A stretch of DNA of 64,000 nucleotides from Bacillus ectoiniformans (GTDB lineage: Bacteria > Bacillota > Bacilli > Bacillales > Domibacillaceae): NCBI RefSeq assembly GCF_016908875.1, contig NZ_JAFBES010000007.1:83405-147404 (forward strand), in the 5' to 3' direction. The position numbers were made by a program, and so were the translations under genes. Shown here piece by piece: positions 34,066 through 43,113 of this stretch. Position 1 is the first letter of the stretch; every line of letters starts with the position of its first letter. Below the pieces are notes generated by a model. That model did no database searches, was not told where the DNA came from, and saw only the letters and a list, made by a program, of their open reading frames with translations.

Positions 34066-34482
34066 ATGGAACAGGTAGTCAATTGTCCGCGCTGCGGAGA
34101 CCTGTATATGAAAAACGCGTTTCGCGATGTGTGTTCAAAATGTTCTAAGGAAGAAGAAATCATGTACGAAACAGTGTACAAATTTTTAAAGCAGCGAGAA
34201 AACCGGGCTGCGACAATTGAACGAGTCGTGGAAGTGACAGGTGTTGATGAAACATTGATTCATAAATGGATGAAAAAAGGCCGCCTTCATGCGACACATT
34301 TTCCGAACATGGGTTATCCGTGCGATAACTGCGGTGCGATTATTAATAAAGGCAAGCTGTGTACGCCATGCGTTGACCAAATCGAGCGTGATCTAAAGAG
34401 AATTCAACAAGAAGAAGAATTTGAACGCAAGAAAAAATTAAATGATCAAGCAACTTACCACGCATATAATAAAGATAAGTAA
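34066..34482 (+). CDS. yvyF: Flagellar operon protein YvyF (TIGR03826 type)
   Basis: 138 residues from ATG 34066 (TTGGGGGA 8 bases upstream); ATG 34060 is too close. The N-terminal zinc-ribbon CPRCGDLYMKNAFRDVCSKCSKEEE and a second CDNCGAIINKGKLCTPC are diagnostic. A helix-turn-helix-like middle (VTGVDETLIHKWMKKGRLHA) resembles a MerR/excisionase helix pair. It is conserved before flgM in Bacillus but its molecular role is poorly defined. Confidence 0.9.
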   Translation: MEQVVNCPRCGDLYMKNAFRDVCSKCSKEEEIMYETVYKFLKQRENRAATIERVVEVTGVDETLIHKWMKKGRLHATHFPNMGYPCDNCGAIINKGKLCTPCVDQIERDLKRIQQEEEFERKKKLNDQATYHAYNKDK

Positions 34483-34489
34483 TTTATTT

Positions 34490-34517
34490 GGCTGTCCTAT
34501 GGGCAGTCCTTTTGTTT
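34490..34517 (+). terminator. Weak terminator after yvyF
   Basis: GGCTGTCC with GGGCAGTCC (imperfect) followed by TTTTGTTTT. Confidence 0.5.
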
Positions 34518-34566
34518 TATAAAGAACATATGGGTAAAATAAGAAAAATAACCTATCAATTGAAGC

Positions 34567-34593
34567 TAAAACTTTTCGGTATCACACCGATAT
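34567..34593 (+). promoter_or_regulatory. Sigma-D promoter of flgM
   Basis: TAAA (34567-34570), 15 bases, ACCGATAT (34586-34593): near-perfect match to the sigma-D consensus TAAA-N15-GCCGATAT, 50 bases before flgM. Confidence 0.88.
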
Positions 34594-34642
34594 AATGAAT
34601 ATACTAATAAGAAAACGGGCGAACGAAAGCGAGGGATATCCA

Positions 34643-34909
34643 ATGAAAATTAATCATGTAGGCGTATCCGGAATCAATCCGTACCAAAAGCAATTAAACA
34701 AAGTGAACGGACCGAAAAAACCATCCGGAGCGCAAGCCGACAAGCTGGAGATCTCTTCAGCAGCGAAGGAAATGCAGGGAGCATCAAAAATTCTTAAAGA
34801 GCGTCAGGACAAAATTCAAAGCTTGAAGCAGCAAGTTTCAAGCGGAGAATATAAGCCGAACCCTGAAGGAATTGCCAAGGGGATTGTGGATTTTTACCGC
34901 GGAAAGTAA
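34643..34909 (+). CDS. flgM: Anti-sigma-D factor FlgM
   Basis: 88 residues from ATG 34643 (GAGGG upstream), the same length as B. subtilis FlgM. It begins MKINHVGVSGINPYQKQ and has the C-terminal sigma-binding region with KLEISSAAKEMQ and PEGIAKGIVDFYRGK. It holds sigma-D inactive until the hook is finished and FlgM is secreted. Its own sigma-D promoter gives feedback control over this whole filament region. Confidence 0.94.
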   Translation: MKINHVGVSGINPYQKQLNKVNGPKKPSGAQADKLEISSAAKEMQGASKILKERQDKIQSLKQQVSSGEYKPNPEGIAKGIVDFYRGK

Positions 34910-34954
34910 TGGAGGCGGCTCACTTGCCGCTTGCAGAAAGCAGAGGGATTCAGC

Positions 34955-35431
34955 ATGGCCCAACATCAACTGATGACGGTACTCGATAAAATGTACCGTC
35001 TGCACCAGCTTTTATTGGAGCTGGCTGAAAAGAAAACAGAGATTATTAAAGCAAACGACATGAACGGACTCGATCAGATGCTCAAGGACGAGCAAAAATA
35101 TGTCGCGGCGATTCAGACAATGGAGCGTGAGCGGCAGAAGGTAACAGCCGAATGGACAGGAAGAGCGGAGACAACGCTATCTGAATGCATCAATCAGACA
35201 AGCGGAGAAGTGCGAGAGAAGCTTGAAGGGTTGCGAAACCAGTTAATGGACATCACAGCCGAACTGAAAGAACGCAACGACCTCAACCAAAAACTCGTCT
35301 ACCAATCCCTGCAATTCGTCAACATCAGCATGAACATGCTCCAGCCGCAGCCTGAACAGCCAACCTACGGCAACCCGGCGAAGCAATCAGCAAGACCTGC
35401 GAAGCGGTCAATGTTTGATAAAGGGGTTTAA
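34955..35431 (+). CDS. flgN: Hook-filament junction protein chaperone FlgN
   Basis: 158 residues from ATG 34955 (AGAGGGA 8-9 bases upstream), close to the size of B. subtilis FlgN (YvyG). Almost entirely helical/coiled coil. The C-terminal ERNDLNQKLVYQSLQFVNISMNML matches the export-chaperone helix that binds FlgK and FlgL, which are encoded next. The last 30 residues are Pro/Gln-rich and basic. Confidence 0.87.
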   Translation: MAQHQLMTVLDKMYRLHQLLLELAEKKTEIIKANDMNGLDQMLKDEQKYVAAIQTMERERQKVTAEWTGRAETTLSECINQTSGEVREKLEGLRNQLMDITAELKERNDLNQKLVYQSLQFVNISMNMLQPQPEQPTYGNPAKQSARPAKRSMFDKGV

Positions 35432-35452
35432 CCTCATAAAAAGCAGAAACCT

Positions 35453-35516
35453 GGGGTCTGACCCCCTAAAAAGCAACACCATCATTATTAACAAATAAAG
35501 CTAGGGGTCTGACCCC
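35453..35516. repeat. Pair of GGGGTCTGACCCC palindromes
   Basis: GGGGTCTGACCCC occurs at 35453-35465 and 35504-35516 in the flgN-flgK gap, and the version GGGGTCAGACCCC occurs at 63821-63833. Dispersed short palindrome; no function is known to me. Confidence 0.7.
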
Positions 35517-35543
35517 TTCTTTTAAAGAAGCGAGGAGAATACA

Positions 35544-37148
35544 ATGGCTTCAACCTTTCACGGTTTAGAAACCGCCAAGCGCGGCATGTACACACAGCAA
35601 AGCGCCCTCTATACAACGGGTCACAATATCGCCAACGCTAACACGCCAGGCTTTTCTCGCCAGCGTGTCAACTTTGTGCAAACCGAACCGTATCCGGCAG
35701 CGGCTATGAACCGACCGCAGATTCCAGGACAAATGGGGACTGGGGTTGAGGCTGGTTCGGTGCAGCGGGTGAGAGAGAGTTTCCTTGATGTACAGTATCA
35801 GGGGGAAAACAACAAAATGGGTTATTGGCAATCACGAGCAGAGGCTCTTAATAAAATGGAAGATATTATGAATGAGCCAAGTGACAGTGGACTTGCGAAG
35901 GTCATGGGACAATTTTGGCAATCTCTTCAAGACTTAAGTGTGAATCCTGAAAATGAAGGAGCAAGGACAGTTGTTCTTCAACGAGGACAGGCTGTTGCAG
36001 ATACCTTCCACTATATGCACGATTCGATCTCAGCAATCAGGGACGATATTGGTAATGAAATAAGTGTCACTGTTAAAGAAGTTAATTCACTATTAGAACA
36101 AATCAGCAAGCTAAATAAACAAATCGGTGAAATTGAACCTCATGGTTATTTACCTAACGACTTATACGATGAGCGTGACCGTTTAGTAGATCAATTATCG
36201 CAGCATATTAACATTAAAGTAGATAAAGTACCATCTGGCGGGAACGCTCTTAAAATTGCAGAAGGCCAATATGTAATATCAATGTTTCATGCGGACGGAA
36301 TTACACCCACTGAAATAGTGAATAGTGCAAATTTCAATAAAGTTGGTCTACAGTCGGATCCTGTTGCAGCTGATAGTGAGGGCGATGGAGTTGTTGATAA
36401 ACCTAACGATCCTATCACGCATTTTACTGTGAACGGTGAGGAAATAACTGTAAATAATTTTTCCCAAGGAAGATTAAGAGGGTTGGCAGAATCCTACGGG
36501 TACAAAGACAATGCAAATAACACTAAAGGAATCTATCCGCAAATGCTTGATGACCTTGATAAGATGGCCTATTCGTTTGGATCTATTTTTAATGAGGTTC
36601 ATAGCCTTGGATATGGTATGGAACAAGATCAACCTCAATCAAAGCCGTTTTTTGATGGAATTGCTGATTCAAAAGCTAATTATAAGGATGCGGCTAAAAC
36701 CATTCAATTAGGCTCGCTTACTTCGGAGGAAGTTGCGGCTTCTGTGATAGGGATGAATGATGGGAATGGTACGAATGCTATTAACCTTGCAAACATCCAA
36801 GGTTTTATCTTGACTAATTCAACCCAAAAACTAGAAGGTATTGCAGGTTCTATTGATCTTACTCAATTGAGTGCTATTAATAACGGGACTATTAAGTCGT
36901 TCTATGAAGGGATCATCGGCCGTTTGGGTGTTGATGCACAGCAAGCCACACGTCTGGGGAAAAATAGCGAAGTTCTTCGTCAATCTGTTGAGACAAATAG
37001 ACAATCAATAAGTTCTGTATCTTTAGATGAAGAAATGACAAATATGATTAAGTTCCAACATGCCTATAACGCGGCAGCGCGAAACATTACAGTAGTAGAT
37101 GAAATGTTAGATAAAATAATCAACGGTATGGGAACCGGTGGACGATAA
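35544..37148 (+). CDS. flgK: Flagellar hook-associated protein FlgK (HAP1)
   Basis: 534 residues. The N-terminal rod/hook motif (GLETAKRGMYTQQSALYTTGHNIANANTPG, read in parts) and the C-terminal VSLDEEMTNMIKFQHAYNAAARNITVVDEMLDKIING pair form the coiled-coil D0 domain of HAP1. It joins hook to filament and is exported with FlgN. Ribosome site GCGAGGAG precedes ATG 35544. The central region (about 200-420) is variable, as usual. Confidence 0.95.
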   Translation: MASTFHGLETAKRGMYTQQSALYTTGHNIANANTPGFSRQRVNFVQTEPYPAAAMNRPQIPGQMGTGVEAGSVQRVRESFLDVQYQGENNKMGYWQSRAEALNKMEDIMNEPSDSGLAKVMGQFWQSLQDLSVNPENEGARTVVLQRGQAVADTFHYMHDSISAIRDDIGNEISVTVKEVNSLLEQISKLNKQIGEIEPHGYLPNDLYDERDRLVDQLSQHINIKVDKVPSGGNALKIAEGQYVISMFHADGITPTEIVNSANFNKVGLQSDPVAADSEGDGVVDKPNDPITHFTVNGEEITVNNFSQGRLRGLAESYGYKDNANNTKGIYPQMLDDLDKMAYSFGSIFNEVHSLGYGMEQDQPQSKPFFDGIADSKANYKDAAKTIQLGSLTSEEVAASVIGMNDGNGTNAINLANIQGFILTNSTQKLEGIAGSIDLTQLSAINNGTIKSFYEGIIGRLGVDAQQATRLGKNSEVLRQSVETNRQSISSVSLDEEMTNMIKFQHAYNAAARNITVVDEMLDKIINGMGTGGR

Positions 37149-37164
37149 GGCAGGTGAATATTAA

Positions 37165-38082
37165 ATGAGAATTACTCAATCCATGCTTTCAAATAATATG
37201 CTCCGCAATTTAAGCAGCAGCTATGATCGTATGGGGCAATACCAAGATCAGCTGGCAACAGGTAAGAAGATTAACCGACCTTCTGACGATCCAGTCATAG
37301 CAATGAAGGGGGTTTCGTATCGTACGAATCTAATGGAGGTTGAGCAGTTTAAAAGAAATTTTGGCGAGGCGTATAACTGGGTTGAAAATACCGACTCGGC
37401 TTTGGATAAGGCAACTGAAGCATTACAGCGTATGAGAGAGTTAGTTGTTCAAGCGAGTAATGACACGTATGAAGACTCTCAGAGAGAATCAGTCATGCAA
37501 GAAGTAAGACAATTAAAAGAGCACTTGGTTGAAATCTCTAATTCGAAATTTGGCGAGAAATTTATCTTTAATGGAACAGACACTTTGAATAAACCTGTTG
37601 ATCTTAACGCAGTCAAGCCAGTGTCAGATAACATCAATCCTGTGAAAATTGAATTGTCTAAAGGAATTTATGTTCAGGTAAATGTTAATCCAAAAGAGAT
37701 TTTCTCTTTTGAAAAGGATCCAACAGACCCAACAGATATCTCTAAACAATCTGGCTTATTTGGTGATATTAATAGACTTGAGGATGCACTAATGAATGGA
37801 GCAGGTAAAGAGATTACCGAATTTCTAGATACTATGGATAGTCATATCAAAAATGTAACCAATGCGAGAGCAGAACTTGGTGCTCGCATCAATCGAATAG
37901 AGTTAATGGAAGAGCGTGTCGGTCAACAAGAAGTAGTGGCAACAAGGGTACTATCCGACAACGAAGATGCTGACATCGAACGTGTAATCACAGACTTAAA
38001 AACTCAAGAAAGCGTGCACCGGGCTGCCCTCGGCGTAGGTTCACGTATCATACAACCAACATTAATGGACTTTTTACGATAA
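37165..38082 (+). CDS. flgL: Flagellar hook-associated protein FlgL (HAP3)
   Basis: 305 residues. The N-terminal MRITQSMLSNNMLRNLSSSYDRM and the flagellin-like C-terminal RVITDLKTQESVHRAALGVGSRIIQPTLMDFLR define FlgL. It is the second junction protein between hook and filament. It starts 16 bases after flgK with AGGCAGGTG upstream. A terminator hairpin follows, before yviE. Confidence 0.95.
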   Translation: MRITQSMLSNNMLRNLSSSYDRMGQYQDQLATGKKINRPSDDPVIAMKGVSYRTNLMEVEQFKRNFGEAYNWVENTDSALDKATEALQRMRELVVQASNDTYEDSQRESVMQEVRQLKEHLVEISNSKFGEKFIFNGTDTLNKPVDLNAVKPVSDNINPVKIELSKGIYVQVNVNPKEIFSFEKDPTDPTDISKQSGLFGDINRLEDALMNGAGKEITEFLDTMDSHIKNVTNARAELGARINRIELMEERVGQQEVVATRVLSDNEDADIERVITDLKTQESVHRAALGVGSRIIQPTLMDFLR

Positions 38083-38110
38083 GCTATTCCTAGAGGATAG
38101 CTTTTTTTAT
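38082..38110 (+). terminator. Terminator between flgL and yviE
   Basis: AGCTATTCC pairs with GGATAGCT around TAGA, followed by seven T residues. It would cut the flgM-flgL transcript from yviE-fliW-csrA unless read through. Confidence 0.75.
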
Positions 38111-38122
38111 GGGGTGATAAAC

Positions 38123-38713
38123 ATGGAGATGGCGCAGATAAGGCTGGAATCTCGAAATGCAAGAATTAAAATAGACACTCAAAAGCCAGTCCAATCAATA
38201 GAGCAGCCGCAAGCGGAGTTAGACCTGCAGCAGCCGCCTGCAGAAATGACAATTGAGCGAACGCCATATAAGTTGACGATTGACCAGACAAAAGCAAGGG
38301 AAGATGTCGACTTGAAATCTGTTTTTAAACGTACAGAGGAAGCAGCACAGTTAGGTTATCAAGATTTGCTAGATGGTATTTCAAGGAGTTCCCAAGATGG
38401 CGACGAACTTATGATGATTGAAAATGGCGGAGATGCGATCTCAGCACAAGCCAAACGCAACAGTGAAGATCCAATGTATGAGTTTAACATTGGATGGATT
38501 CCATCACATCATAGTGTGAAAATCGAATTTACACCAGGAAAAGTAGATATCGATGTGAAAATGAATAAAGCAATTAACAATACGAAACCAAAGAAAGCAG
38601 TTCATGACTACCAGCCAGGGAAAGTCAATATTTCACTACAACAATATCATTCTTTAACGATCGATTTTGCAAATTTGAAATATAAAGGGATCAATTTTGA
38701 ACAGGAAATATAA
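38123..38713 (+). CDS. yviE: YviE-like protein (DUF6470)
   Basis: 196 residues from ATG 38123 (GGGGTGA 5 bases upstream; GTG 38114 overlaps that site). It matches the YviE family by position between flgL and fliW and by its beta-rich repeats of the type ARIKIDTQKP, PYKLTIDQTKAREDV and IEFTPGKVDIDV. No enzymatic motif. Role unknown; conserved within Bacillus flagellar clusters. Confidence 0.82.
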   Translation: MEMAQIRLESRNARIKIDTQKPVQSIEQPQAELDLQQPPAEMTIERTPYKLTIDQTKAREDVDLKSVFKRTEEAAQLGYQDLLDGISRSSQDGDELMMIENGGDAISAQAKRNSEDPMYEFNIGWIPSHHSVKIEFTPGKVDIDVKMNKAINNTKPKKAVHDYQPGKVNISLQQYHSLTIDFANLKYKGINFEQEI

Positions 38714-38753
38714 AAAGCTGGTTAAGTAAATATTAAGAAAAGGAATGTAGCCT

Positions 38754-39197
38754 ATGAACATTCAGACAAAGTATCATGGAGAAAGAATAATTGAAAAAGC
38801 TCATATTTGGCATTTTGCAACGGGTATTCCAGGATTTAAGGATGAAAATCAATTTATCATCTTACAGCTAGAGGAAAACAGCGTTTTTTATGTTTTGCAA
38901 TCAATAAAAACAAGTAGTCTTGGCTTTATTATTGTCAATCCATTTATTTATTTTAAAAATTATGATTTTCAACTAGAAGAAAATATTCTTGAACAACTTG
39001 AAATCGAGAAAGAAGAGGACGTTCAAGTATACACAATACTCACTGTTAAAGACCCATTTCAGCAAACAACCGTTAACCTTCAAGCACCTATCATCGTTAA
39101 TACTAAGAATAACCAAGCAAAGCAAGTGATCTTAAACAATACTGATTACCAAACGAGACACTTATTATTTCCATCTGCAGAAGAAATAAAGGGGTGA
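38754..39197 (+). CDS. fliW: Flagellar assembly factor FliW
   Basis: 147 residues. The motif [30 protein letters not shown] is the FliW start. FliW binds either flagellin or CsrA; when free of flagellin it sequesters CsrA and lets hag be translated. It lies 5 bases from csrA, with hag next, so the full FliW-CsrA-Hag switch is present. Confidence 0.94.
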   Translation: MNIQTKYHGERIIEKAHIWHFATGIPGFKDENQFIILQLEENSVFYVLQSIKTSSLGFIIVNPFIYFKNYDFQLEENILEQLEIEKEEDVQVYTILTVKDPFQQTTVNLQAPIIVNTKNNQAKQVILNNTDYQTRHLLFPSAEEIKG

Positions 39198-39201
39198 GAC
39201 A

Positions 39202-39429
39202 ATGCTAGTCTTAACAAGAAAAGCAGGCGAAGCGATTCGAATTGGTGATGATATCGAAATTAAGATAATCAGTACTAAAGGTGATCAGATTAAGATCGGT
39301 ATTGACGCACCAAAGCATGTGGAAATTCATCGGAAAGAAGTTTATTTAACGATCCAAGAAGAGAACCAATCTGCATCGGTGGGGGTTGAAGATGTATTTG
39401 GTTTGTTGACAGGAAATAAAGATCAATAA
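39202..39429 (+). CDS. csrA: Carbon storage regulator CsrA
   Basis: 75 residues. It begins [23 protein letters not shown] and contains [17 protein letters not shown], the RNA-binding region with the conserved arginine near 44. It represses hag translation by binding GGA sites in the hag leader (39622-39639 and 39649-39656 here). A terminator follows, separating it from hag. Confidence 0.96.
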   Translation: MLVLTRKAGEAIRIGDDIEIKIISTKGDQIKIGIDAPKHVEIHRKEVYLTIQEENQSASVGVEDVFGLLTGNKDQ

Positions 39430-39439
39430 GAACAACGAG

Positions 39440-39471
39440 GCATGGAGCTGAAAAAGCTTCATGCTTTTTTT
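39440..39471 (+). terminator. csrA terminator
   Basis: GCATGGAGCT pairs with AGCTTCATGC (wobble) around GAAAA and is followed by seven T residues. Confidence 0.85.
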
Positions 39472-39537
39472 AGTTCCATTTCAATTCACATTTTTGCCAA
39501 ATACATAAAAGAAATAAAAAAAGTTTATAAAAACTAT

Positions 39538-39563
39538 TAAACAGTTTCCTCAACCTCCGATAA
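39538..39563 (+). promoter_or_regulatory. Sigma-D promoter of hag
   Basis: TAAA (39538-39541), 14-15 bases, TCCGATAA (39556-39563). About 100 bases before hag, leaving a leader with CsrA sites. Confidence 0.85.
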
Positions 39564-39621
39564 TAATAGTGTAGCAAGGAATAATAAGGCGGCCGACTTA
39601 GAAGGCCTTGCAAAACTATTC

Positions 39622-39656
39622 GTTCACAAGGATGTGAACGACACATTCAAGGAGGA
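39622..39656 (+). promoter_or_regulatory. CsrA-binding sites in the hag leader
   Basis: GTTCACA-AGGA-TGTGAAC (39622-39639) is a perfect 7-bp hairpin presenting GGA in the loop, the ideal CsrA target. The second site is the ribosome binding site AAGGAGGA (39649-39656), 10 bases downstream. The arrangement mirrors the B. subtilis hag leader. Confidence 0.88.
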
Positions 39657-39663
39657 AATTAAA

Positions 39664-40788
39664 ATGAGAATTAATCATAATATCGCAGCTCTTAATACGC
39701 ACCGTCAATTGAACAGTGCATCAGGTGCTCAATCAAAATCTATGGAGAAATTATCTTCAGGTCAACGTATCAACCGTGCTGGAGATGACGCTGCAGGTCT
39801 AGCAATTTCTGAAAAAATGCGTGGACAAATTCGCGGTCTTGAAATGGGCGCGAAAAACGCTCAAGACGGTATCTCTCTAATTCAAACAGCTGAAGGCGCA
39901 TTAAATGAAACGCACGACATCCTTCAACGTATGCGTGAACTAGCAGTTCAATCTTCAAATGATACAAACACTGACACTGACCGTAAAGAGCTTCAAAAAG
40001 AAGTAGATCAGTTAATTGAAGAAATTGATCGTATCGCTAACACAACTGAGTTTAACACTAAGAAGTTGTTGAATGGTGAGTTAAATGGTGTGAGAGAAGC
40101 AGACCAATCTGCTGAGTTTAATGAAGTATCTAGCAGTGCTGCATTTAGTGGTATTGCTGGCATTACAACTATTACTGAAGATAACACATACAATGTGAAA
40201 ATTACTGATCTATCAGGTGGGACGTTTACGGTTGAATATACTGATGCTAGCGGTGTAACAGGAACCGTAGAGGTTGCATCAGGAGGAACGGCTACTATTG
40301 GTTCTGCAGCAATCGACTTTGGTACATTAAGCACGGGCTCAATTGGTGAGGAAGCTACATTTACTACTCGTGTAGCGGTTTCTCAATTAGAAGATGACTC
40401 TTTAACATTCCAAATTGGTGCTAACTCTTCTCAAACAATGAGAGTGGGTATTGAGGATATGAGTGCATCTGCACTTAACGTAGACGGAATTGATGTTAGC
40501 AGTTCGTCAGCTGCCGAAGCTTCAATTTCTGCAATTAACAAAGCTATTGAAGATGTATCTGCTGAGCGTTCTAAACTAGGTGCTTTCCAAAACCGTTTAG
40601 AGCACACAATCAACAACTTAGGTACAGCTTCTGAAAACTTAACAGCTGCAGAATCTCGTATCCGTGATGTTGATATGGCGAAAGAAATGATGAATCAAAC
40701 TAAAAACTCTATTCTTTCTCAAGCTGCTCAAGCTATGCTTGCTCAAGCAAATCAACAACCACAAGGGGTACTTCAGTTACTTCGTTAA
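39664..40788 (+). CDS. hag: Major flagellin Hag
   Basis: 374 residues from ATG 39664 (AAGGAGG upstream). The N-terminal D0/D1 (MRINHNIAALNTHRQL ... GQRINRAGDDAAGLAISEKMRGQIRG) and C-terminal (ESRIRDVDMAKEMMNQTKNSILSQ, ending GVLQLLR) are canonical. A Ser/Thr/Gly-rich surface domain covers about 150-270, longer than in B. subtilis Hag and a plausible place for glycans from the adjacent island. Own sigma-D promoter, CsrA-controlled leader and terminator make it the bulk filament subunit. Confidence 0.97.
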   Translation: MRINHNIAALNTHRQLNSASGAQSKSMEKLSSGQRINRAGDDAAGLAISEKMRGQIRGLEMGAKNAQDGISLIQTAEGALNETHDILQRMRELAVQSSNDTNTDTDRKELQKEVDQLIEEIDRIANTTEFNTKKLLNGELNGVREADQSAEFNEVSSSAAFSGIAGITTITEDNTYNVKITDLSGGTFTVEYTDASGVTGTVEVASGGTATIGSAAIDFGTLSTGSIGEEATFTTRVAVSQLEDDSLTFQIGANSSQTMRVGIEDMSASALNVDGIDVSSSSAAEASISAINKAIEDVSAERSKLGAFQNRLEHTINNLGTASENLTAAESRIRDVDMAKEMMNQTKNSILSQAAQAMLAQANQQPQGVLQLLR

Positions 40789-40800
40789 TTTCAATATAAT

Positions 40801-40839
40801 AAAAAGGGCTGGCTAATTTTATTAGTCGGCCTTTTTTTA
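40801..40839 (+). terminator. hag terminator
   Basis: GGCTGGCTAAT pairs with ATTAGTCGGCC (wobbles) around TTT and is followed by seven T residues. The glycosylation genes behind it depend on read-through or their own promoter. Confidence 0.87.
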
Positions 40840-40853
40840 CAAGGGAGAAATAT

Positions 40854-41183
40854 ATGGATACACAGTTATTTGAGTTGAAAAATTCGTTAAAACAATTAGT
40901 GCAAAACTTAATTGTTAGGATTCATAATGTTACCATTGATTTAGAAAACAATAATAATGAAAAACTGCTTTATTGGTTGGAGGATTTGTCCATGTTAACA
41001 GAAGCGATAATGGTTTTGTCGAAAAATAATATAATCGAGCTTGAACTGGATGTATTTAATGAAAAGGCTGAATTACTTCTTGATAAAGTAGAAGAAAAGG
41101 ATTACTTATTTGTTAAAGACCTTCTTCAATATGAAATAAATCCCTTGCTTCAATATTTGGATGGATGTTTGACTAATGACTAA
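40854..41183 (+). CDS. Small helical protein of the flagellin island, unidentified
   Basis: 109 residues, acidic, predicted nearly all helical, without membrane segment or cysteines. It starts 15 bases after the hag terminator (AAGGGAGAA site) and overlaps the following glycosyltransferase by 8 bases, so it belongs to that operon. Size and helical nature recall export chaperones (FliS/FliT/FlgN class), but I see no sequence signature. A chaperone or adaptor for flagellin glycosylation is only an inference. Confidence 0.75.
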   Translation: MDTQLFELKNSLKQLVQNLIVRIHNVTIDLENNNNEKLLYWLEDLSMLTEAIMVLSKNNIIELELDVFNEKAELLLDKVEEKDYLFVKDLLQYEINPLLQYLDGCLTND

Positions 41184-43113
41184 AAAACTTAGTATTTGCA
41201 TGATTGTCAAAGATGAGGAAAAAAATCTGAAAAGATGTTTAGATAGCTTACAAATATTATTAGAAAAAAGTTTTATTGAACTTATTATTGTTGATACAGG
41301 CTCAAGAGATAATACAGTAGAAATTGCGAAAAAATATACTAACAGTGTATTTTTCCATGAATGGAATGGTAATTTTTCTGATATGAGAAATATCTCTATC
41401 TCTTATGCCAAAGGTGAATGGATTTTTATTATTGATGCCGATGAGGAATTAGAAACTCCAAATTTATTATTTGAATTGATCTTTAGTAAAAAGATTAATG
41501 ATTTTAAAACCGTAAGAATTCAAGAAAAAAACCTGCTCTCTATAAAAAGAAATAAATATGTATATCATACACAAGAAAGATTATTTAAAAATGACGGTGA
41601 ATTTCATTATGAAGGAACCATTCATAATCAACCTAGATATCAGCATCCAGTATTAACTGTAAAAGATATCTGGTTGATGCATTATGGTTATATAAATGAA
41701 GATAAACAGTTAATGGAAAAGAAATTTGAGCGTACGGCAACTATGCTCAAAAAAGAGTTAGAAAAGAATCCTGAGCAAGTTTACTATAGGTTTCAATTAG
41801 CCAGATCTTATATGATGCATGGTGAAGGGGATATTGCTTTAGAGGAAATTAGTAAGGCATATGATTCCATGAAAAAACAAGACAAACGCTTGATACCACA
41901 TCGTTATTATGTGTTTGGGGAATATGCGCGTATGGCTCTAAACAAAAGTAATTACAAAAAAACCATTGAAGTATGTCTAGAGGGTCTGACACATACCAAA
42001 CAATATATTGATTTATATTATTATATGGCACATTCCTATTTTTCATTATTAGAATATGAAAAGGGAATTGAGACCGTAAGAAAATATATAGAATATTATA
42101 TTAAATATAATGATGGCACGTTAGATCTATCTAACTTCACAGCTGTTGAAATGTATACAGTCGACAAAGCTGCATATGAACGGACTTTAGAGAGAGTGAT
42201 TTCTTTAATTTATCAAGAAACAGAATTAAGTAATCATCTAAAATATTTTGGAGATTTATTACATGATCTTGAGAATGAAAGGTTAAAAGCAAAATTATTA
42301 ACTAAATTCTTTTTAATAGAAAATAATTATGATGATTTGATTGAATTATATTTATCAATTGATGAGAAAAATCGGTATGGATTTATACATTATTTAGAAA
42401 ATTTACTAAAGAAGTTTACTGGTGATCGGGAGCAAGTTCTAAAAAAATTGTCTGCTCTTAATGATGATTATGGCTTAGTTAATCATATTCGTATAACTAA
42501 TAGTAACTATAGTAAATTACTAACAGAACTATTAAAACAGGATCTGATGAAATTTCCAGATAAAATAATTGTCGAAATTGCATTATTGTGTATACAGTAT
42601 AACTATTTAAATCGTTTATTTAAAAAAATTGATAGCGGGTCAATAAAGAAAATAGTTAAGGTGTTAATAGATGAAGAAAATAAAAAAGAACACTTTATAG
42701 AGAGCTTGAATAAGGACTTTAATTTTAATGATTTTCAGAATAATAGAATCTATATGGCGATAGCAAATGTAATTCTTTTATCAGAGGTTGAAGAAGACGC
42801 AACGGATTATAAAGATAGTGTAATAGAAATTTTTAATAAATATCTTATTAAAGGTCAAGAATATATTACTTACTTATATAATATTAACCATATCCGCTTA
42901 ACATATACCACATTAATAAATAAGGAAGAGAAGTTTTTGGCTCTAATTTATTTGGCAAAAAAAGCGTTGAAAATCAATAAAATAGAGAGCCATAATAAAT
43001 ATATTTTAGAAGCGGCAGTTGAATATCCTTATCTATCTAGTTTATTGAGAGAATTAACCCGTAAAAACCTAAATGTAAATAATGTAAGGATGAATGATAC
43101 TGATGAAAACTGA
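41176..43113 (+). CDS. GT2 glycosyltransferase with long TPR-like C-terminus
   Basis: 645 residues. The N-terminal GT2 domain (about 1-230) opens SICMIVKDEEKNLKRCLDSL and contains IVDTGSRDNTVEIA and the metal motif FIIDADEELE. The rest (about 235-640) is helical, with TPR-like repeats (YRFQLARSYMMHGEGDIALEEISKAYDSM). GT2-TPR fusions of this kind often glycosylate flagellin or surface proteins in Gram-positives. Notably AT-rich coding, in contrast to the flanking flagellar genes, suggests acquisition. Overlaps the preceding gene by 8 bases and the next by 20. Confidence 0.8.
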   Translation: MTKKLSICMIVKDEEKNLKRCLDSLQILLEKSFIELIIVDTGSRDNTVEIAKKYTNSVFFHEWNGNFSDMRNISISYAKGEWIFIIDADEELETPNLLFELIFSKKINDFKTVRIQEKNLLSIKRNKYVYHTQERLFKNDGEFHYEGTIHNQPRYQHPVLTVKDIWLMHYGYINEDKQLMEKKFERTATMLKKELEKNPEQVYYRFQLARSYMMHGEGDIALEEISKAYDSMKKQDKRLIPHRYYVFGEYARMALNKSNYKKTIEVCLEGLTHTKQYIDLYYYMAHSYFSLLEYEKGIETVRKYIEYYIKYNDGTLDLSNFTAVEMYTVDKAAYERTLERVISLIYQETELSNHLKYFGDLLHDLENERLKAKLLTKFFLIENNYDDLIELYLSIDEKNRYGFIHYLENLLKKFTGDREQVLKKLSALNDDYGLVNHIRITNSNYSKLLTELLKQDLMKFPDKIIVEIALLCIQYNYLNRLFKKIDSGSIKKIVKVLIDEENKKEHFIESLNKDFNFNDFQNNRIYMAIANVILLSEVEEDATDYKDSVIEIFNKYLIKGQEYITYLYNINHIRLTYTTLINKEEKFLALIYLAKKALKINKIESHNKYILEAAVEYPYLSSLLRELTRKNLNVNNVRMNDTDEN

